A stretch of 64,000 nt of DNA. Origin: Adiantum capillus-veneris. Its lineage: Eukaryota > Streptophyta > Polypodiopsida > Polypodiales > Pteridaceae. The stretch covers positions 104,189,811 to 104,253,810 of the forward strand of contig CM043947.1 in the NCBI GenBank assembly GCA_014529385.2, in the 5' to 3' direction. The notes below the pieces were generated by a model, which saw only the letters and a program-made list of their open reading frames with translations, was not told the origin of the DNA and made no database searches. The translations under genes and the position numbers were made by a program. Below, piece by piece: positions 1 through 11,900 of this stretch (position 1 is its first letter; every line of letters starts with the position of its first letter).

Positions 1-59
1 AACGATTAGAGGAGCTTTATGAAGATGAGGATGGGTCTAGGGATGAAGACTCTTCCACG

Positions 60-404
60 GTGACAGATGAGGACAGTGATAGCACTACCAGCAGTGATGA
101 GGATGCTGATGTTGCATTTCTTTTGATGCATAAAGAAATCCAGGAGTCTGGTTTAATCGCATTTGCAAATGAAGTTGAGGATGAAAGTGAAGGGCCTTAT
201 GAAGTGATTGAAGGGCTGATGCAAACCAAAGTTGAGTTGTCAAAGAAGCAGGAATTGATGACACAAATGATCAGCGGAGACCTCTCAGCTATGGAGAAGG
301 AGATATATATGCACATGCTGGCTAGTTTTCCTGATTTGTTCATTAATTCATATGAAGAGATCAGATGGTTCAAGGGTGAAGAGATGAATATAGAGCTGAA
401 ATAA
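60..404 (+). pseudogene. Acidic gag-pol linker preceding reverse transcriptase
   Basis: This is the acidic, low-complexity segment (Asp/Ser/Glu-rich) that leads into the reverse transcriptase of the gypsy relic. It ends with the motif YEEIRWFKGEEMNIELK, followed by an in-frame TAA and then GAKPVRKRLRRMGQEQ, the typical lead-in to a gypsy RT. The same frame continues at 417, so the TAA looks like a nonsense mutation rather than a real gene end. The reading starts upstream of base 60 in the full element; there is no convincing independent start codon here. Confidence 0.7.
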
Positions 405-416
405 GGTGCTAAACCA

Positions 417-1277
417 GTGCGGAAAAGGCTAAGAAGGATGGGTCAAGAGCAAATGGAAGCCTTGCGAGAAGAGGTGGACAAGTTATTGAAGGCAGGGTTC
501 ATAGTCCCTACGGAGACCACAGAATGGGTGAGTCCAGTTGTAGTCAGTCCAAAGAAGGATGGGAAGTGGAGAATTTGTGTAGATTTTAAACCCTTAAATG
601 CAGCCACTAAGAAGAACCCATATCCCCTTCCATTCGTCGATCAGATCTTGGATTCAGTGGCAGGTTATGAGAGGTACAGTGTGTGTGATGGTTTTTAAGG
701 CTATTTCCAATTGAAGATTGCTCTTAAAGACCGCACAAAGACAACTTTTATTATGCCATGGGGCTGCTATTGCTACACAGTATTGCCGTTTGGGTTGTCA
801 AATGGACCTTCCTTCTATCAAGAGAGAGCAAATTGGGTGTTGGAACCATTCATCGGTAGTTGTGTTAAAGCTTTTATGGATGACTTCTGTGTCTATAGCA
901 GTAGGGTTGAACACCATGAGAAGTTGCAGATGGTATTGGCTCGATATGATGAATGTGGAGGACAAATAAATCCAAAGAAATGTCATCTAGCACAGCCAAG
1001 GGTGAAGTTATTGGGCCATATGGTGTCAGAAAATGGCATTGAGGCTGATCCAGACAAGGTTAAGTCTATTATTCTTCTTCCATCACCTACAAGTACGAAG
1101 CAATTGGCAACTTTTATACACAAAGTGAAGTACATGGCACGGTTTATTCCATTGTCTTCGCAGCTTCTTTATCCATTACAACAAGTGGCAAAGCATGATC
1201 CATTGCAATGGGATGACAAGTGTGAAGAAGTGTTTCAAGAGGTGAAAGAGGTGTTAGGGGGGTTGTCAGCCATGTAG
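417..1277 (+). pseudogene. Reverse transcriptase of gypsy relic
   Basis: RNA-dependent DNA polymerase that copies element RNA into cDNA. Visible RT blocks are VSPKKDGKWRICVDF near 540-590, the fingers/palm block around NPYPLPFVDQILD, GYFQLKIALKDR near 705-730, PWGCYCYTVLPFGLSNGPS, and the catalytic box AFMDDFCVYS near 870-900. A TAA at 696-698 interrupts DGF-GYFQ, where a sense codon would be expected, and the same frame resumes at once. A further stop at 1275-1277 falls just before the RNase H domain. All these pieces are in one frame, so this is a recently silenced polymerase. Confidence 0.88.
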
Positions 1278-1295
1278 GCTCCTGATTGGGAGAAA

Positions 1296-1499
1296 GTGTT
1301 TTATGTAAATCCATCAGTAGGGGATGATGCCATTGGAGCCATTCTATTGCAAAAGGGTAAGGGTAGCCATTATATGAGGCGAGTGTATTGTGCAAGCCGT
1401 GTGAAGCTGGTAGCAAATAGAAAATTCTCGGAAGTAGAGCTAGTGATGGCCAGTGTAATATTTGCTTGTCGACGATTTCATCATTACTTGCTACCATGA
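1296..1499 (+). pseudogene. RT-linked RNase H fragment
   Basis: First RNase H of the gypsy relic, in the same frame as the RT. It shows VNPSVGDDAIGAILLQKG followed by YCASRVKLVANRKFSEVE and FACRRFHHYLLP. The usual first catalytic Asp position (xDAS in most elements) is replaced here by NPS, which suggests a degenerate nuclease; Tat-type elements commonly carry a decayed first RNase H next to an intact second one. A TGA at about 1497 ends it where a sense codon is expected. Confidence 0.7.
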
Positions 1500-1615
1500 C
1501 CTTTTGTTTTCTTGACGAGTTATGCCTTTTTGCCACAGTTAATTAATGGCACTAACATGTCAAATGTGGTCAAGAAATGGGTAATAGAGCTGCAAGAGTT
1601 TGAGTTCTCTTCCTA

Positions 1616-3127
1616 GTGGAAGACAGTACAAGGGCTACCCTAGCTGATTTGTTGACCTACAAGGAGAATCCCCTTATTGTTAAGGAAGAGGTGGTGAGAA
1701 AGGTAGTTGAAGAAGTGCCACAGATCAGCAATGCACATGTGTTGTTCTTTGATGGTTCATACAGAAAGAGCCATGATGCAGCTTCAGGGGGTATAGCACT
1801 TTATGATCCAGAGTGGAAGCTAGTATGCAAGAGAGGGTTCAAGTTGGATGCGCATAGTAACAATGAGGTTGAATATGCTACGTTGGAAGCTAGATTACAC
1901 ATTTGTTTGAAGCATGGGGTTAGAAGGTTGAGCATAAAAGGTGATGCCTTGTTAGTGGTGAAGCAAGTGCTGGGTGTGTGGAAGAGCAAGAACAGCTCAT
2001 TGAAGGAAATGTGTTTCAGAATTAAAGGCTTGTTAAAAAAGTTTGAAGCATGGACCATCAAACACATTGAACGTGCTCTAAATGGTGAGGCACATGAAGC
2101 GGCTCAAGGCATGATTGGGGAGCTATTTGTGTTGAGGACCAACTTACCTCTTTACCATGGTCGGGAAAGTTTGGCTCAAGAAGAGGAGTTTTTGCTAACA
2201 AGAATCATTCCAAAGGAGATTCAGAAGTCTAAGAAGTATGGTTTTGTGCGTAGAGCATACAGGTACAAATTGATTGGTGATGTCTTATACATGAAAGGGG
2301 TTGATCTCGTGTTGAGACGTGTACCTTGGCGGGAGGATTTTTATAGAGTGTTGGAAGAGAATCATGAAGGCGCATGTGGTGGACATTTTGCTCTAAAGAT
2401 CACCTTGCATAAGATCTTGCAAGAGGGGTATGTATGGCCTAGTTTGCACAAGGATGTTCACCATTGGTGTAGGTCTTGCAATAGGTGTCAAGCATTTGGG
2501 AAGAGAGTGTTGAAGCCAGAGCTACGAAAAACCATTATGGAGTTTGATGTGTTTGAAAAGTGGGGGATTGATGCAATAGGCCCGTTACCTATCACAAGCG
2601 GGGGCAAAAGCTATATTTTGACTGCGGTGGACTATCTCTCTAGATGGGCAGAGGCTATAGCAGTAAAACACATCACTACAAAGGATGTGGCAAAATTTGT
2701 GTATGATGAAATATGTTGCAAGTTTGGGGTGCCATTAGAGCTACTTTCAGATAAGGGGCCAGGATTTAGAGCTAAACTGCTAGAGTTCTTATGCGCAAAG
2801 ATGAAGATTAGGCACCAGCATACCACTCCTTATTACCCGCAGTGTAATGGCTTAAATGAAAGATTCAATGGTGAGTTGGTACAAATTCTTTCTAAAGTGA
2901 CAGAGCACCAAGGAAAGAATTGGGATTTGGAATTTCCTAGTGCATTATGGGCTTACCGTACTTCGGTGAAGACAGATACAGGGTTTACTCCATTTCATTT
3001 GGTGTATGGAAAGGAAGCACTATTGCCTGTGGAGGTAGAGTTGCCTGCGGTCAAGATGTTAGAGAAGTTGCTTCGGCCGCCTAGTGATGCATTCAAAGAG
3101 AGGCTCTTGCAGTTACAAGAGGTTTAG
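1616..3127 (+). pseudogene. Second RNase H plus integrase core
   Basis: The N-terminal third is a complete RNase H-like domain: VLFFDGSYRKS (first Asp), NNEVEYATLEARL (Glu), LSIKGDALLVVKQV (Asp) and a late Glu/His segment, HIERALNGEAHEAAQ. The C-terminal half is a retroviral-type integrase. It has an HHCC zinc-binding region (HEGACGGHF through CRSCNRCQ), then the DDE core with WGIDAIGPLP (D), ELLSDKGPGF (D) and NGLNERFNGEL (E), then WAYRTSVKTDTGFTPFHLVYG. All three catalytic acids are present. The frame differs from that of the RT segment, so a frameshift lies between 1500 and 1616. A TAG ends it at 3125-3127 and the frame continues directly after. Confidence 0.88.
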
Positions 3128-3529
3128 TTGGATAGGATGAGCGCATTGGAGCATTATGGGCAGATGCAGGATAAGGCTTTGGCAAAGATAAATGAAAATG
3201 TCAAAAGTAAGGGTATCAAGAAACATGACTTGGTTTTGTGCTACAACAGTAAGCTGGACAACACCTTCCAAAAGAAGTTTCAAATTAAGTGGGAAGGCCC
3301 TTTCAAGGTAGTGGAGTGTTTTCCAAATGGCACATATCAACTGGCTAACCTGGATGGTGTTCTACATAAGTCAAGGGTAAATGGATTGCGTCTTAAATTG
3401 TATCATGCTAGATTGATGATAGTGGAGCAAGATGATCTGTCTATGGATCAAGCAATGTTGGTGAGGGATGAGGAGACCTGTGATGCGGCGAGTCTCATAT
3501 CTCTCTTTGCTGCTGCTGATCATGAATGA
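3128..3529 (+). pseudogene. Integrase C-terminal region
   Basis: This continues the integrase frame after the TAG at 3125. It contains the basic C-terminal DNA-binding module seen in Tat-type integrases: KHDLVLCYNSKLD, KFQIKWEGPFKVVE, NGTYQLANLDGVLHKSRVNG, and ends after an acidic tail. No chromodomain is visible, consistent with a non-chromovirus gypsy lineage. It would act in the integration complex, but here it is cut off from the core by a nonsense codon. Confidence 0.75.
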
Positions 3530-4685
3530 TCTAGCAGGCTAGGGGATGGGCAAATTATGTCAGGAGTTTTTTGGAGCAAGGGATTGCGCATATGTACATA
3601 TACATGCATGGTGCATCAAATAAAGAATTGCCCATTTTTCAGAGCCAGGTGGTTACGTGGGGCCCACATGTGTACAGGTAGAACAAGGTGTACATAGTGC
3701 ATCGATTTTCACTATTACCAGTACCACTGTGTTTTTTCTATAATAAAGAGGAGTTGTTAGCGCGTAAAACTTCTCGAGGAATCTATCCACAGGCTGATGA
3801 CATGAGGTAAGCAGGTGCGTCAGATGGCATCTAGTGGCGTGAGGAGGCCGAACGGGGTCAATATTGGCACGTGGATGAATACGGACACAACGTGGGTGTT
3901 TTCTTGTGAGAGTTATGCAGAAAGTTCATCATTAGGACCACTTTTTGGGGCCACTTCACGTGGTTGCGAGATGCATTATTGAAAAGAAATGAGTGCCAGG
4001 TGTGCGGATGATGCAAAAAGGTGACAACTATGCACTGCGAGATCAGTTTTTGGCCTGTTCGGGGTCTGTTTGAGGTCATCTAAAAGGCCAAGGGTGCCCA
4101 AGTAATAAAGCTAAGTGTGGGAACTGAAAAAACTGAGAGAAGACCAGAAAAAACATGGAGAAGAGAGGAGGAACAGCCGCAGGTGTGTTTTTGGAGCCTG
4201 TTTTGGCCATAAACTGCTCATCCGAGGTCGGATTTGAGCACTTTGACATTGTAGACTAGGGTTTTGGGCCGTTCCGGACACGATGGAGCTATCCATTTTT
4301 CCAAATTCCTCACTCTTTTTGTGTTGTTTTTGCTGTGTAAGTTTCTCCTATGAGCGAAGCTGCTGCTCCAATTTGTGATTGTATCTGGCAAGTTTTATCT
4401 ATATTGTGTGAGCTATTTGCCCCATTGGTGTTGGCCCAAACTCTATTGTACCTAAACATCAGAAATTCTCCTCTTTTGAGCTGTGTTTTTTGGGTGTGTG
4501 TGTGTGTGTGTGTGTCTCTGTGTGGAGTGGGCAAATGGGTAGTCTCTCTCCTCTCATTCCATCAGTGTGTTCCCTGTCTCGGCCAAGTGGGTTGTGTAAG
4601 CCGAGTGGTGCCCCATAGTGTGTGTGTGTGTGTGTATCTTCCCAAGAGTGTGTGTCGGGTCGTTATAGAGGCGTTCTATGTGTTT
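3530..4685 (+). repeat. Non-coding, probable 3' LTR of the gypsy relic plus junction DNA
   Basis: No gene. After the integrase stop there is a purine-rich stretch (aggggatgggcaaa, about 3541-3554), a candidate polypurine tract. TGTCAGGAG (about 3557) follows as a possible LTR start. A GT microsatellite lies at about 4493-4516 and another at about 4617-4636. The right-hand boundary is set by similarity: from about 4690 the sequence matches the 5' leader of copia copy B near 55620. No matching second LTR is in the window, so the LTR call stays tentative. Confidence 0.4.
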
Positions 4686-5005
4686 CCATCCCTCTCACAA
4701 CGCCTGCTCACTTTCTCTGATTTCAGTGAGCTTTGGCAACAGTTCGTAGGTCGACAAAAATTTTGGATGGGCTCGTAGAGCTCAGTCTGCTCAGATTTTT
4801 GATTCGGGCTCATTTCGGCCTCCGTTTCCACTACAGGCAATACTGCACAGGCTATTTCGTCATTTTGTGTAGAATTTCTATCAGTGTTGTTTTCTGCATA
4901 ACAGATGTCTCATAGTCTTTCACGGTTTGTGATATATATCACGTGTTGTTCCCGCTCCGTTTCTCCTATTTTCGGGCAGTTTTCACATCAGGTGCAGCAT
5001 TTACC

Positions 5006-5985
5006 ATGGCTGACAACAACACAGATGTGTTCAAGATGTTTGCTGTTGAAGACAGGTTGGATGGAGACAACTACCCTATGTGGGCTTATATGATGCAACA
5101 TGTTCTTGTGTCAAAGGGCGTCTAGAACATTGTGCAGGGCATTGATGTACGTCCTTGTTCTGAGGATGTAGGCAATGTTGAGGATGTTGCACGTCTTGCT
5201 GCAAGGATTGCTGCTATTAAAATTGGTTTGCCTACGGCAAAACAAGCTTGTTGGGATGTTACAAAGGATGAGGAGGCTCATGCATTGATTGCGTTGTCTG
5301 TGAAGTGCACCATTAATCCTCACATTCGTTCAACAAAATCTACAAAACAGGCTTGGGATATTCTAGCAGGTCTTTATGCAAGCCGCAATGAGGCTAAAAT
5401 TGCTTTGTTGCGTAAAGAGCAGGAGTCAACGATTATGCATGAGGAAGATGATATGGACACTTTCCTTGTTGGTGTGTCAAGGATATCAATGAGAAACTTA
5501 TTTTTGCAGGTGAAGTCATTTCAAACAGTTCCCTTGTGCACACTATTCTTGATGCCTTACCAGATTCTTACCAGACTTTTGCTAGTACTTGGAGACTTAT
5601 GACCGAAGGAAATCCAGAGGTTTTCAAGTTTGATGCATTATGCACATTATTGTTGCAAGAGTCACTTTCCAGAAAAAACAGTACTAGACAGCGTACAGTT
5701 GAACAGGCTTTTATTGCTTCTCAAAGAAAGGGTGGTAACAGCAATGTAGTCACTTCTTATGTTTCTGCTGCGAGTGGCAAAAATTCTATTCCTAATGCTT
5801 CTGCTGGCAGCACTTCATTTGGCAATTCTGGTGATAAGGGCAAAAACAAGATGCGTTGCCATTACTGTAAAGCTAATGATCACTTGATCAAGTTGTGTCC
5901 TAAGTTGAAAGCCAAAGAGGCTAAGAAGAAAGATGGTGGTTCCACTGCAAATGCTGGCTCCACTACAAATGCAGCCATTGTTGAG
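5006..5985 (+). pseudogene. Copia gag (UBN2-type) with CCHC zinc knuckle, copy A
   Basis: Structural gag protein of a copia element. It starts at ATG 5006 (MADNNTDVFKMF) and has the typical N-terminal LDGDNYPMWAYMMQHVL, then AWDILAGLYAS and DALPDSYQTFASTWRL. A zinc knuckle follows with pattern CHYCKANDHLIKLC near 5860-5900 and a Lys-rich tail. Defects are a TAG near 5123 at a Trp position (copy B has TGG there) and a frame change near 5470-5490 between the two halves. The end at about 5985 is an artificial junction with LTR sequence. Confidence 0.85.
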
Positions 5986-5989
5986 TCAC

Positions 5990-6165
5990 CGGGGCATTTT
6001 TCCCTCTTTAGGAGGTTTGTTCCCCCGAGCATTGTATATACGCCCATCACTCTAGGGCTATCTAGCTTTCCATTGCATAATAAGTGACACACTCTCTATT
6101 GTGTGCCTTGAGCTTCCTTCATCTTCTCTAAGTTGTGTGCATTTCTCTGCAACCCTAATTCCAAT
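5990..6165 (+). repeat. Copia LTR 3'-end fragment, copy A
   Basis: About 175 bases nearly identical to the LTR end of copy B at 55400-55564. Shared features are a TATA-like gtatatacgccc segment, the phrase ctagggctat, and an end in gcaaccctaattccaata. In copy B the next bases form a tRNA-iMet primer site; here the next base starts unrelated gypsy DNA, so this is a truncated LTR end. Confidence 0.75.
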
Positions 6166-9100
6166 AGACTTTGCAAAGGCTAAAAAGAAAAAATTTTGTT
6201 TCACTTGTTTGTCATCTGACCATTCTCAATGGAATTGTTCAAAGAATAAAAGGAAAAAAGATGATGAAAAGGATAACGGTCTAGACAAGAGTCATAAAGA
6301 TAGGCAAATTAATGTTGTCCAAACACTTTTGATAAGTGGTAATGAAAAGTATAAATTCATAGAAGTGATGCATGAAGACAAAGAGCATCATTGTTGTTTA
6401 TCAACCAGCGTGTGAAAATCAAGTTTTCGCCCACATGAACTCGTAAAAATGCATGGATTTGTAAATGGGAAAAAGGAAAGGTTCATGATAGATTACTCTG
6501 CTACATATAACTTTGTAAACTATGCTCTTGTCAAGAAACTAAATATTTCTCAGCAATCAAGTGCTCACATATAAAACACTCTTGACTTCCAAATTATGAA
6601 TATGGATTGTCCATACTTGGTTTTGGGAAGGGAATGGTTGAGGGGGCTAGGACCTTCTTTAAAATGAAGCTATTAGCAAAAGTCTCTTGAATTTGAAAAA
6701 GAAGGTAAAAAGTTTGTTATACAAGGTAAGCATGATGTACATAATAGTCCATTGATTTGTTCTCTTGAGTTACAAAATCTTGTAAATGAAAGGTCTTAGG
6801 AAGTATATATACTTTGGTGTCGATCTATTGTCTTAAATAAGGTTTCCTACTTGTCTTTGTCTTCTCATGATGATTGTGAAAGTGATCTAAAAGTCTTGCT
6901 AGAAGAATTTCAAGATATTTTTCTTGTTGATTTGCAAAAAGGTTTGCCTCCTGAAATAGGTGAAGGATCATGTTATTGATTTAACAAAAGATGCAAAGCT
7001 TGTCTATAAACCACCTTACAGATTAGGCCAAGAACAACACTTAGAAGTAGAAAAACAATCACAAGACTATATAGACAAAGGTTTCATTAGACCCAACAAT
7101 TCTCCATGGGCTTCCCCCATTTTATTGGTGAAGAAAAGTCATGGTTCTATGTGACTTTGTATCGACTAAAGAGCACTAAAAAATCTCAAAATTAAGAATA
7201 GGTTTCCTATGCCTAACATGGAAGATCTTTTTTATCAGTTCGAGGGAGCCAAGTATTTTACTAAGATCAATTTATGGTCTGGCTATCATCAAGTTAGAAT
7301 AAGGGCTGAAGATGTTGCAAACAAAGCTGTTTGGACTAGTTATGGGCATTCTAAGTTTTTGGTAATGCCTTTTGGGCTTATTAATGCACCAACTACCTTT
7401 ATGAAGCTAATGAAGTGTTTTACTGCGCTACCTAGGCAAATTTGTAGTAGTTTTTCTTGACGATATCCTCATCTATAGTCATACTTGAGAGGAGCATTCA
7501 AAACAACTTAGAAAAGTGTTCCAAATTCTTAGAGAAAATTATCTTTATGTAAAGGAATCCAAATGTGAATTCTTTGATAAAGAGGTGAAATATCTTGTTC
7601 ATATCATTTCTAAGGATGGAATCACGATGGATCCAAAGAAATTTCAAGCTATTTTATGATGGCCTAAACCTAAGAACCTAGAACAGCTACAAGTCTTCTT
7701 ATTAATATCTGGATTTTATCGTAGATTCATTAAGGATTATGCCAAGATAGCAATTTCCATGACTAACCAACTCAAAGGAAAGAGAAAAACCTTTGAGTGG
7801 GGGGAAAACCAAAAGAAAAGTATGCAAAAATTAAAGGTAGCAATAGCTACAATTCCAATTTTATACATTGCGGATCCCAATAAACCCTTTGTGCTTGAGA
7901 TAGATGCTATTAATTTTGTTGTAGGTGTGGTTCTAACTCAAGAGGGTTGACCAATATCTTTTGAAAGTAAAAGGTTAGACCATGCCCAACAGAATTACTC
8001 AGTATATGAGAGGGAGTTGTATGCTATTGTCCATGCTTTAAAGAAATAGAAGCACTATATGTATGGTTTCAAGGTTATGATATTGTTTGATCAGGAAAGC
8101 ATCATGGTTTTCCAATCAAACAAAATTAAAGGGTCGTAAGGCCAGATGGGTTGTACTCTTACAAGAGTTTTATTATGATCTTAGGTATTGCAAAGGGAAA
8201 TATAATGTAGTATCAGATTCTTAGTAGGATGCCTATAATAAATGAATTGAGTTTTACCCGATTTAATAGTGATCTACTTGAATCATTGAGAGGGAAATGT
8301 CAGGTTGATCTTGTATATTCTAAGATATAGGAAACCATTCAAAAAGGGGTTCTAGAACAAGAGTTTTCCAATGAGAATCAACCATTGACAGGTGGTTTAG
8401 AAGGATTCAAGTGGAAAAAGTTTTCCAAAGATGGTGGCTATTTACTCTACAAAGGTAGAGTATGTGTCCCAAAAGATGAAGAGATTAGGCACCAGATACT
8501 TTATGAGTGTCATGATAGTCCAAGTATGGGACACCCAAGTGCCAACATGACTTGTAGTCTTGTTAAAAGGCAATTATATTGGTCTGAAATGTATAAGGAC
8601 GTCCTAGAATATGTGATTAAATGTATCAAATTCCATATCAATAAAGCTAAAAGGCTTAAGATGGGAAGACTACTCCATCCATTAGACATCTCTTCATGGA
8701 AATGGTAGAGTATCTCCATGGACTTTACAATTGGATTACCTAGAACAGAGAGGTATGAATTTTCAAAATATAGAATTGAATAAGATAGAGCAAAGACATA
8801 TATTGTTTTGCATAGAAGGCCTCTTACCTTTGATAAAGGGGAGCAAGTTTATTTAAAAGTTCCTAAAAAGTATAAAACCATGAAAACATGACCATATCCA
8901 AAATTATCACCAAGGTATTGTGGACCTTACACAATACTAAAGAAAATTGGAGATATGACTTCCAAACTCCAATTAGCAAAGACAAGTGGTATACATTTAC
9001 CATTCCACATTAGCAGAGTCAATAAGAAACTGGGTCAATCTGATAATCTTATTCAAGATGATCAAATAGTAGAACTCATAAATACTCAATCTCTTCCACA

Positions 9101-9295
9101 TGAGCCAGAGAAAATACTAGACGAACTAGGAATACAATTTATATAGAGTGTTTGGTTAAGTGAAGGGATTGTACTGAACAAAGTTCAACATGGGAGCAAA
9201 TAAGCACTCTCAAGAAAAGGTTTTCTAGCTTTAAGATTATTCCTTCCAACCAAACTCTTTAGGACAAAAATTCTTCTTAAGGCGGAAGGAATATG
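6166..9295 (+). pseudogene. Heavily decayed Ty3/gypsy gag-pol
   Basis: A plus-strand gypsy polyprotein recognisable by domain fragments in order. There is a zinc knuckle CFTCLSSDHSQWNC (about 6200-6240), a protease remnant FMIDYSATYNFVN near 6480-6520 with Ser-Gly changed to Tyr-Ser, and RT pieces (RPNNSPWASPILLVKK; TKINLWSGYHQVRI; MPFGLINAPTTF) from 6960 to 7460. RNase H (about 7860-8060) and an integrase HHCC segment (about 8480-8640) follow. The integrase core is missing: ISMDFTIGLP near 8705 jumps within about 80 bases to the C-terminal RPLTFDKGEQVYLKVP. Stops and frameshifts are scattered throughout, making it older than its neighbours. Confidence 0.85.
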
Positions 9296-11350
9296 AAGTA
9301 TCCTATAGCTAGGGTGCACACACCATACCCGGCTAGGGGTTGTGTACCGTGGGAACCACCTCTGAGAGCATCCATAAGGTCCATGAAGGCTACGTGTTAA
9401 TTAAATAAGTATTTTTCCCATGCAAGCTGATGGCAGCCCTCATGGGTCATGAGAAGGTGAGGTGAAGCCGTAGAAATGTGTGTGTTGGGGCTACTTGAAG
9501 CATTTCAGCCTTTCTTGCTTAGCCATAGCCTTATAAGAAGTTATCTCTCTCAATTGATATAAGAGAGATTTTGGGCATTCTTTTCAACATTCTAGAGGAG
9601 GAGGATTGCACTACTACTCAAGCTAACTAAAATATGGAGCTAGAGTCATGAATACATCTAGCCCTAAGGGCTAACGAGGATCGCTTTTCAAATTTTTGGT
9701 CCATTTCTCTCCATTGCGAGAACCTCACCTAATTTCTTCACATCTATTATTTAACTTCAACTAGGCTTATTTCTACTTTATAGCTTTTACATTCATGAAG
9801 ACCATTACTAATTGCCACACAAATTTTCATCTCATCATATTTTTTGTGATTTTTACTATATTTTATTCCACCATGTAAATATTATTATTCCACCTTCCTA
9901 GTTTTTTTATAATACTTGTTGACTATAGCATTATGGGCTTGGTTTTATAAAATTAATAAAGAAGACACCATTTGTATTTTCATGAGGGAATTGAAGTTCC
10001 TTGTGGATGCTTTCACACATGGTTAAAGACTTTGTGGGATGCATAATGGAAGTGGCAACCAATATGGGACTACCAAAGACGTTTATGAGCAAGGTACACA
10101 TTACCAATATGGGACTACCAAAGAATTTTATGGTAGCAAGGTACACATTTTTGTGGAATTTTTGGCAATCTATTTCACTTGGAATTTGGTAAAACTCAAA
10201 ACTAGATAAATGTAGCCTGTGAGCTGAAGCTTTTTTCTATATATTTCTTAAAAAAATGGAAATTGGAGCGTCAAGATATGATCCAAATAGGGGACCCTAG
10301 TTTGCTCACAAATTGCTGAAACATACCATTTCCAGTCTCACACTCTACCAGGAATGTGGTGCTACAAGTCTTCAATGGCATGATTGGAAGAATACAATGC
10401 ATCTTTATGGTTCTCTTGGCTAATCCATGGAGGTCTACCGCCATCTTTGGCAGATTCATCCTCATCAGAATTCTCAACTCCAACAACTCCTCTTATAAAT
10501 TCCTTTTCCTCTCTCTCTCTTCTCTCCCTAGTAATTTTGGCAAGCCATTGTGAATCTCTTTTCCCTAAGACCCACATACCTTCTCCCTTCATCTCTCTCT
10601 TGGCTATGGAAATTTTCAAGCAGGAGACAAGATGGGCCATACTCACATGACCCCCATTCTCCTAGTCACTAATATTTTTTTAAATTTTAAAGATTGCTAA
10701 ATCCTCTCTCATTCCCAATATAAGGAGGCCATGGCCACACACAGGACATGAGATTATCACTACCATACACACACGCACACACACACACACACCAAATTGA
10801 GAGTATGACACGCCACCCCACCCACTTACATGAAGCGCCACACACATGATGCTCTATGATGGAATGAAACACATGATACACACACATAGGAAGGACTATG
10901 GAACACATAAACCATAGTGCACACTCTACCCTTCCATCACCATCAACAATCACACCCTCATGCACTTACAATGGAGGGCTCAAAATTTGATATCAACAAG
11001 AATGATGGCCGCTCTCACGTTACTCCTTGCCATCAACTCCCATCTTCAAGGATGCATTTCATGGTCTCCTCCCTTCTCTCTTGACCTTCTCCACCCATTA
11101 TACCCTTTTCCTTCTAGCAATCTACTTTCTTCCTTATGCCACTCCATGTGTCTCATTGGCAAGAAAATCCTTGTATATTATATGGTTGTTTCTTTCTTTT
11201 TCTTTGCATGTTGAGAGGTGTACAGGTTTGCCACTTCTTGTATGAACAGTGATCCATACACTATCTTTCACTCACTCTTTCTTGCTTACTCTTTGTCCCA
11301 TCTCATTCCTCCACTACCACATCCCTCATGTGGTGTGAGTTAGTGGATCA
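9296..11350. other. Non-coding stretch; LTR-like 5' part, then AT-rich unknown DNA
   Basis: No gene. A purine-rich stretch (aaggcggaaggaatatgaag, about 9279-9298) precedes tatcctatagctagggtg and could be the polypurine tract and LTR start of the gypsy relic to the left. A TATA-like tataagaag lies near 9531. A 45-bp tandem duplication covers about 10058-10147. A CA microsatellite lies at about 10766-10793. I see no convincing coding segment. Confidence 0.5.
10058..10147. repeat. 45-bp tandem duplication (two units)
   Basis: Two consecutive diverged copies of a unit containing accaatatgggactaccaaa and ending in gcaaggtacacat, at about 10058-10102 and 10103-10147. No coding context is visible around it. 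Confidence 0.8.
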
Positions 11351-11399
11351 ATTTATAACATGTTTGTTTGTGCAACATGATGTGTAGTGTGTTGTATAG

Positions 11400-11900
11400 T
11401 CTTGTTTTTGCATCCTAGCCGCATACTCGCTAGGTGGTTCCCTGATTTCTCTCTAGATAGAGCCTCTTCTCTTGAGGTGATAGGTGCCTCTGGATAGATG
11501 GAGGTGTCAAGGCCACCCTCACCGAGCTGTAATTTCCTACGATCAAGAAATACTCTAGAAAATAGAAATACATAGCCATACATGGATCCTTGACTAACCA
11601 CACAACCCGCATAATCCACATCCGTGTAACCCACAATGGTTGCATCACTATTCCCAAAGCATAAGCACTTGTCTATCATACCATTTAGATATCTCAAGAA
11701 GTGTTTGATTGCTTCCAATGCTTTCTGCTAGGACTTTGCATAAATATGCTAACCACTCCCACTACAAAAGCAATATCTGGTATCATGGCATACATTAGAC
11801 TACCAACTACTAAAGAATATGGTACATTGGCCATTTTTTCTTTCTTAGCATGAGACTTGGGATCATCATTCTTGGTAAGTTTTTCATATGCTTGCATTGG
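11400..11900 (-). pseudogene. Copia RT C-terminus and RNase H fragment
   Basis: Minus-strand reading gives YSLVVGSLMYAMIPDIAFVVG and SIFMQSPSRKHW (RT C-terminal thumb/connection region). After a frame change it gives AIKHFLRYLNGMIDKCLCFG and IVGYTDVDYAGCVVSQGSM, the copia RNase H start in which the first Asp sits in GYTDxDYAG. Only the beginning of the RNase H remains. It belongs to the outer copia relic. Confidence 0.8.

Larger units (their letters stand above)
1..3529 (+). mobile_element. Ty3/gypsy pol relic with two RNase H domains (5' end outside window)
   Basis: Retroelement pol reading on the plus strand in the order protease/RT linker, reverse transcriptase, RT-linked RNase H, a second RNase H, integrase and integrase C-terminus. 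The second RNase H (about 1730-2110) follows the usual one, the layout known for the Tat/Ogre-type branch of plant Ty3/gypsy elements. In-frame nonsense codons occur at about 402, 696, 1275, 1497 and 3125, and one frame change lies between 1500 and 1616; otherwise the frame is unbroken. The element is therefore dead but only modestly decayed. No upstream LTR is visible because the window starts inside the element. Confidence 0.9.
4690..6165 (+). mobile_element. Truncated Ty1/copia element, copy A (leader, gag, LTR fragment)
   Basis: A plus-strand copia fragment closely similar to copy B at 55620-56473 and 63529-64000. It holds the 5' leader (4690-5005), gag (5006-5985) and then, directly after the gag zinc-knuckle region, a piece of LTR end (about 5990-6165) that matches the LTR end at 55400-55564. 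Gag has thus been joined to LTR by an internal deletion that removed protease, integrase, RT and RNase H. At 6166 an unrelated gypsy fragment begins. Confidence 0.8.
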
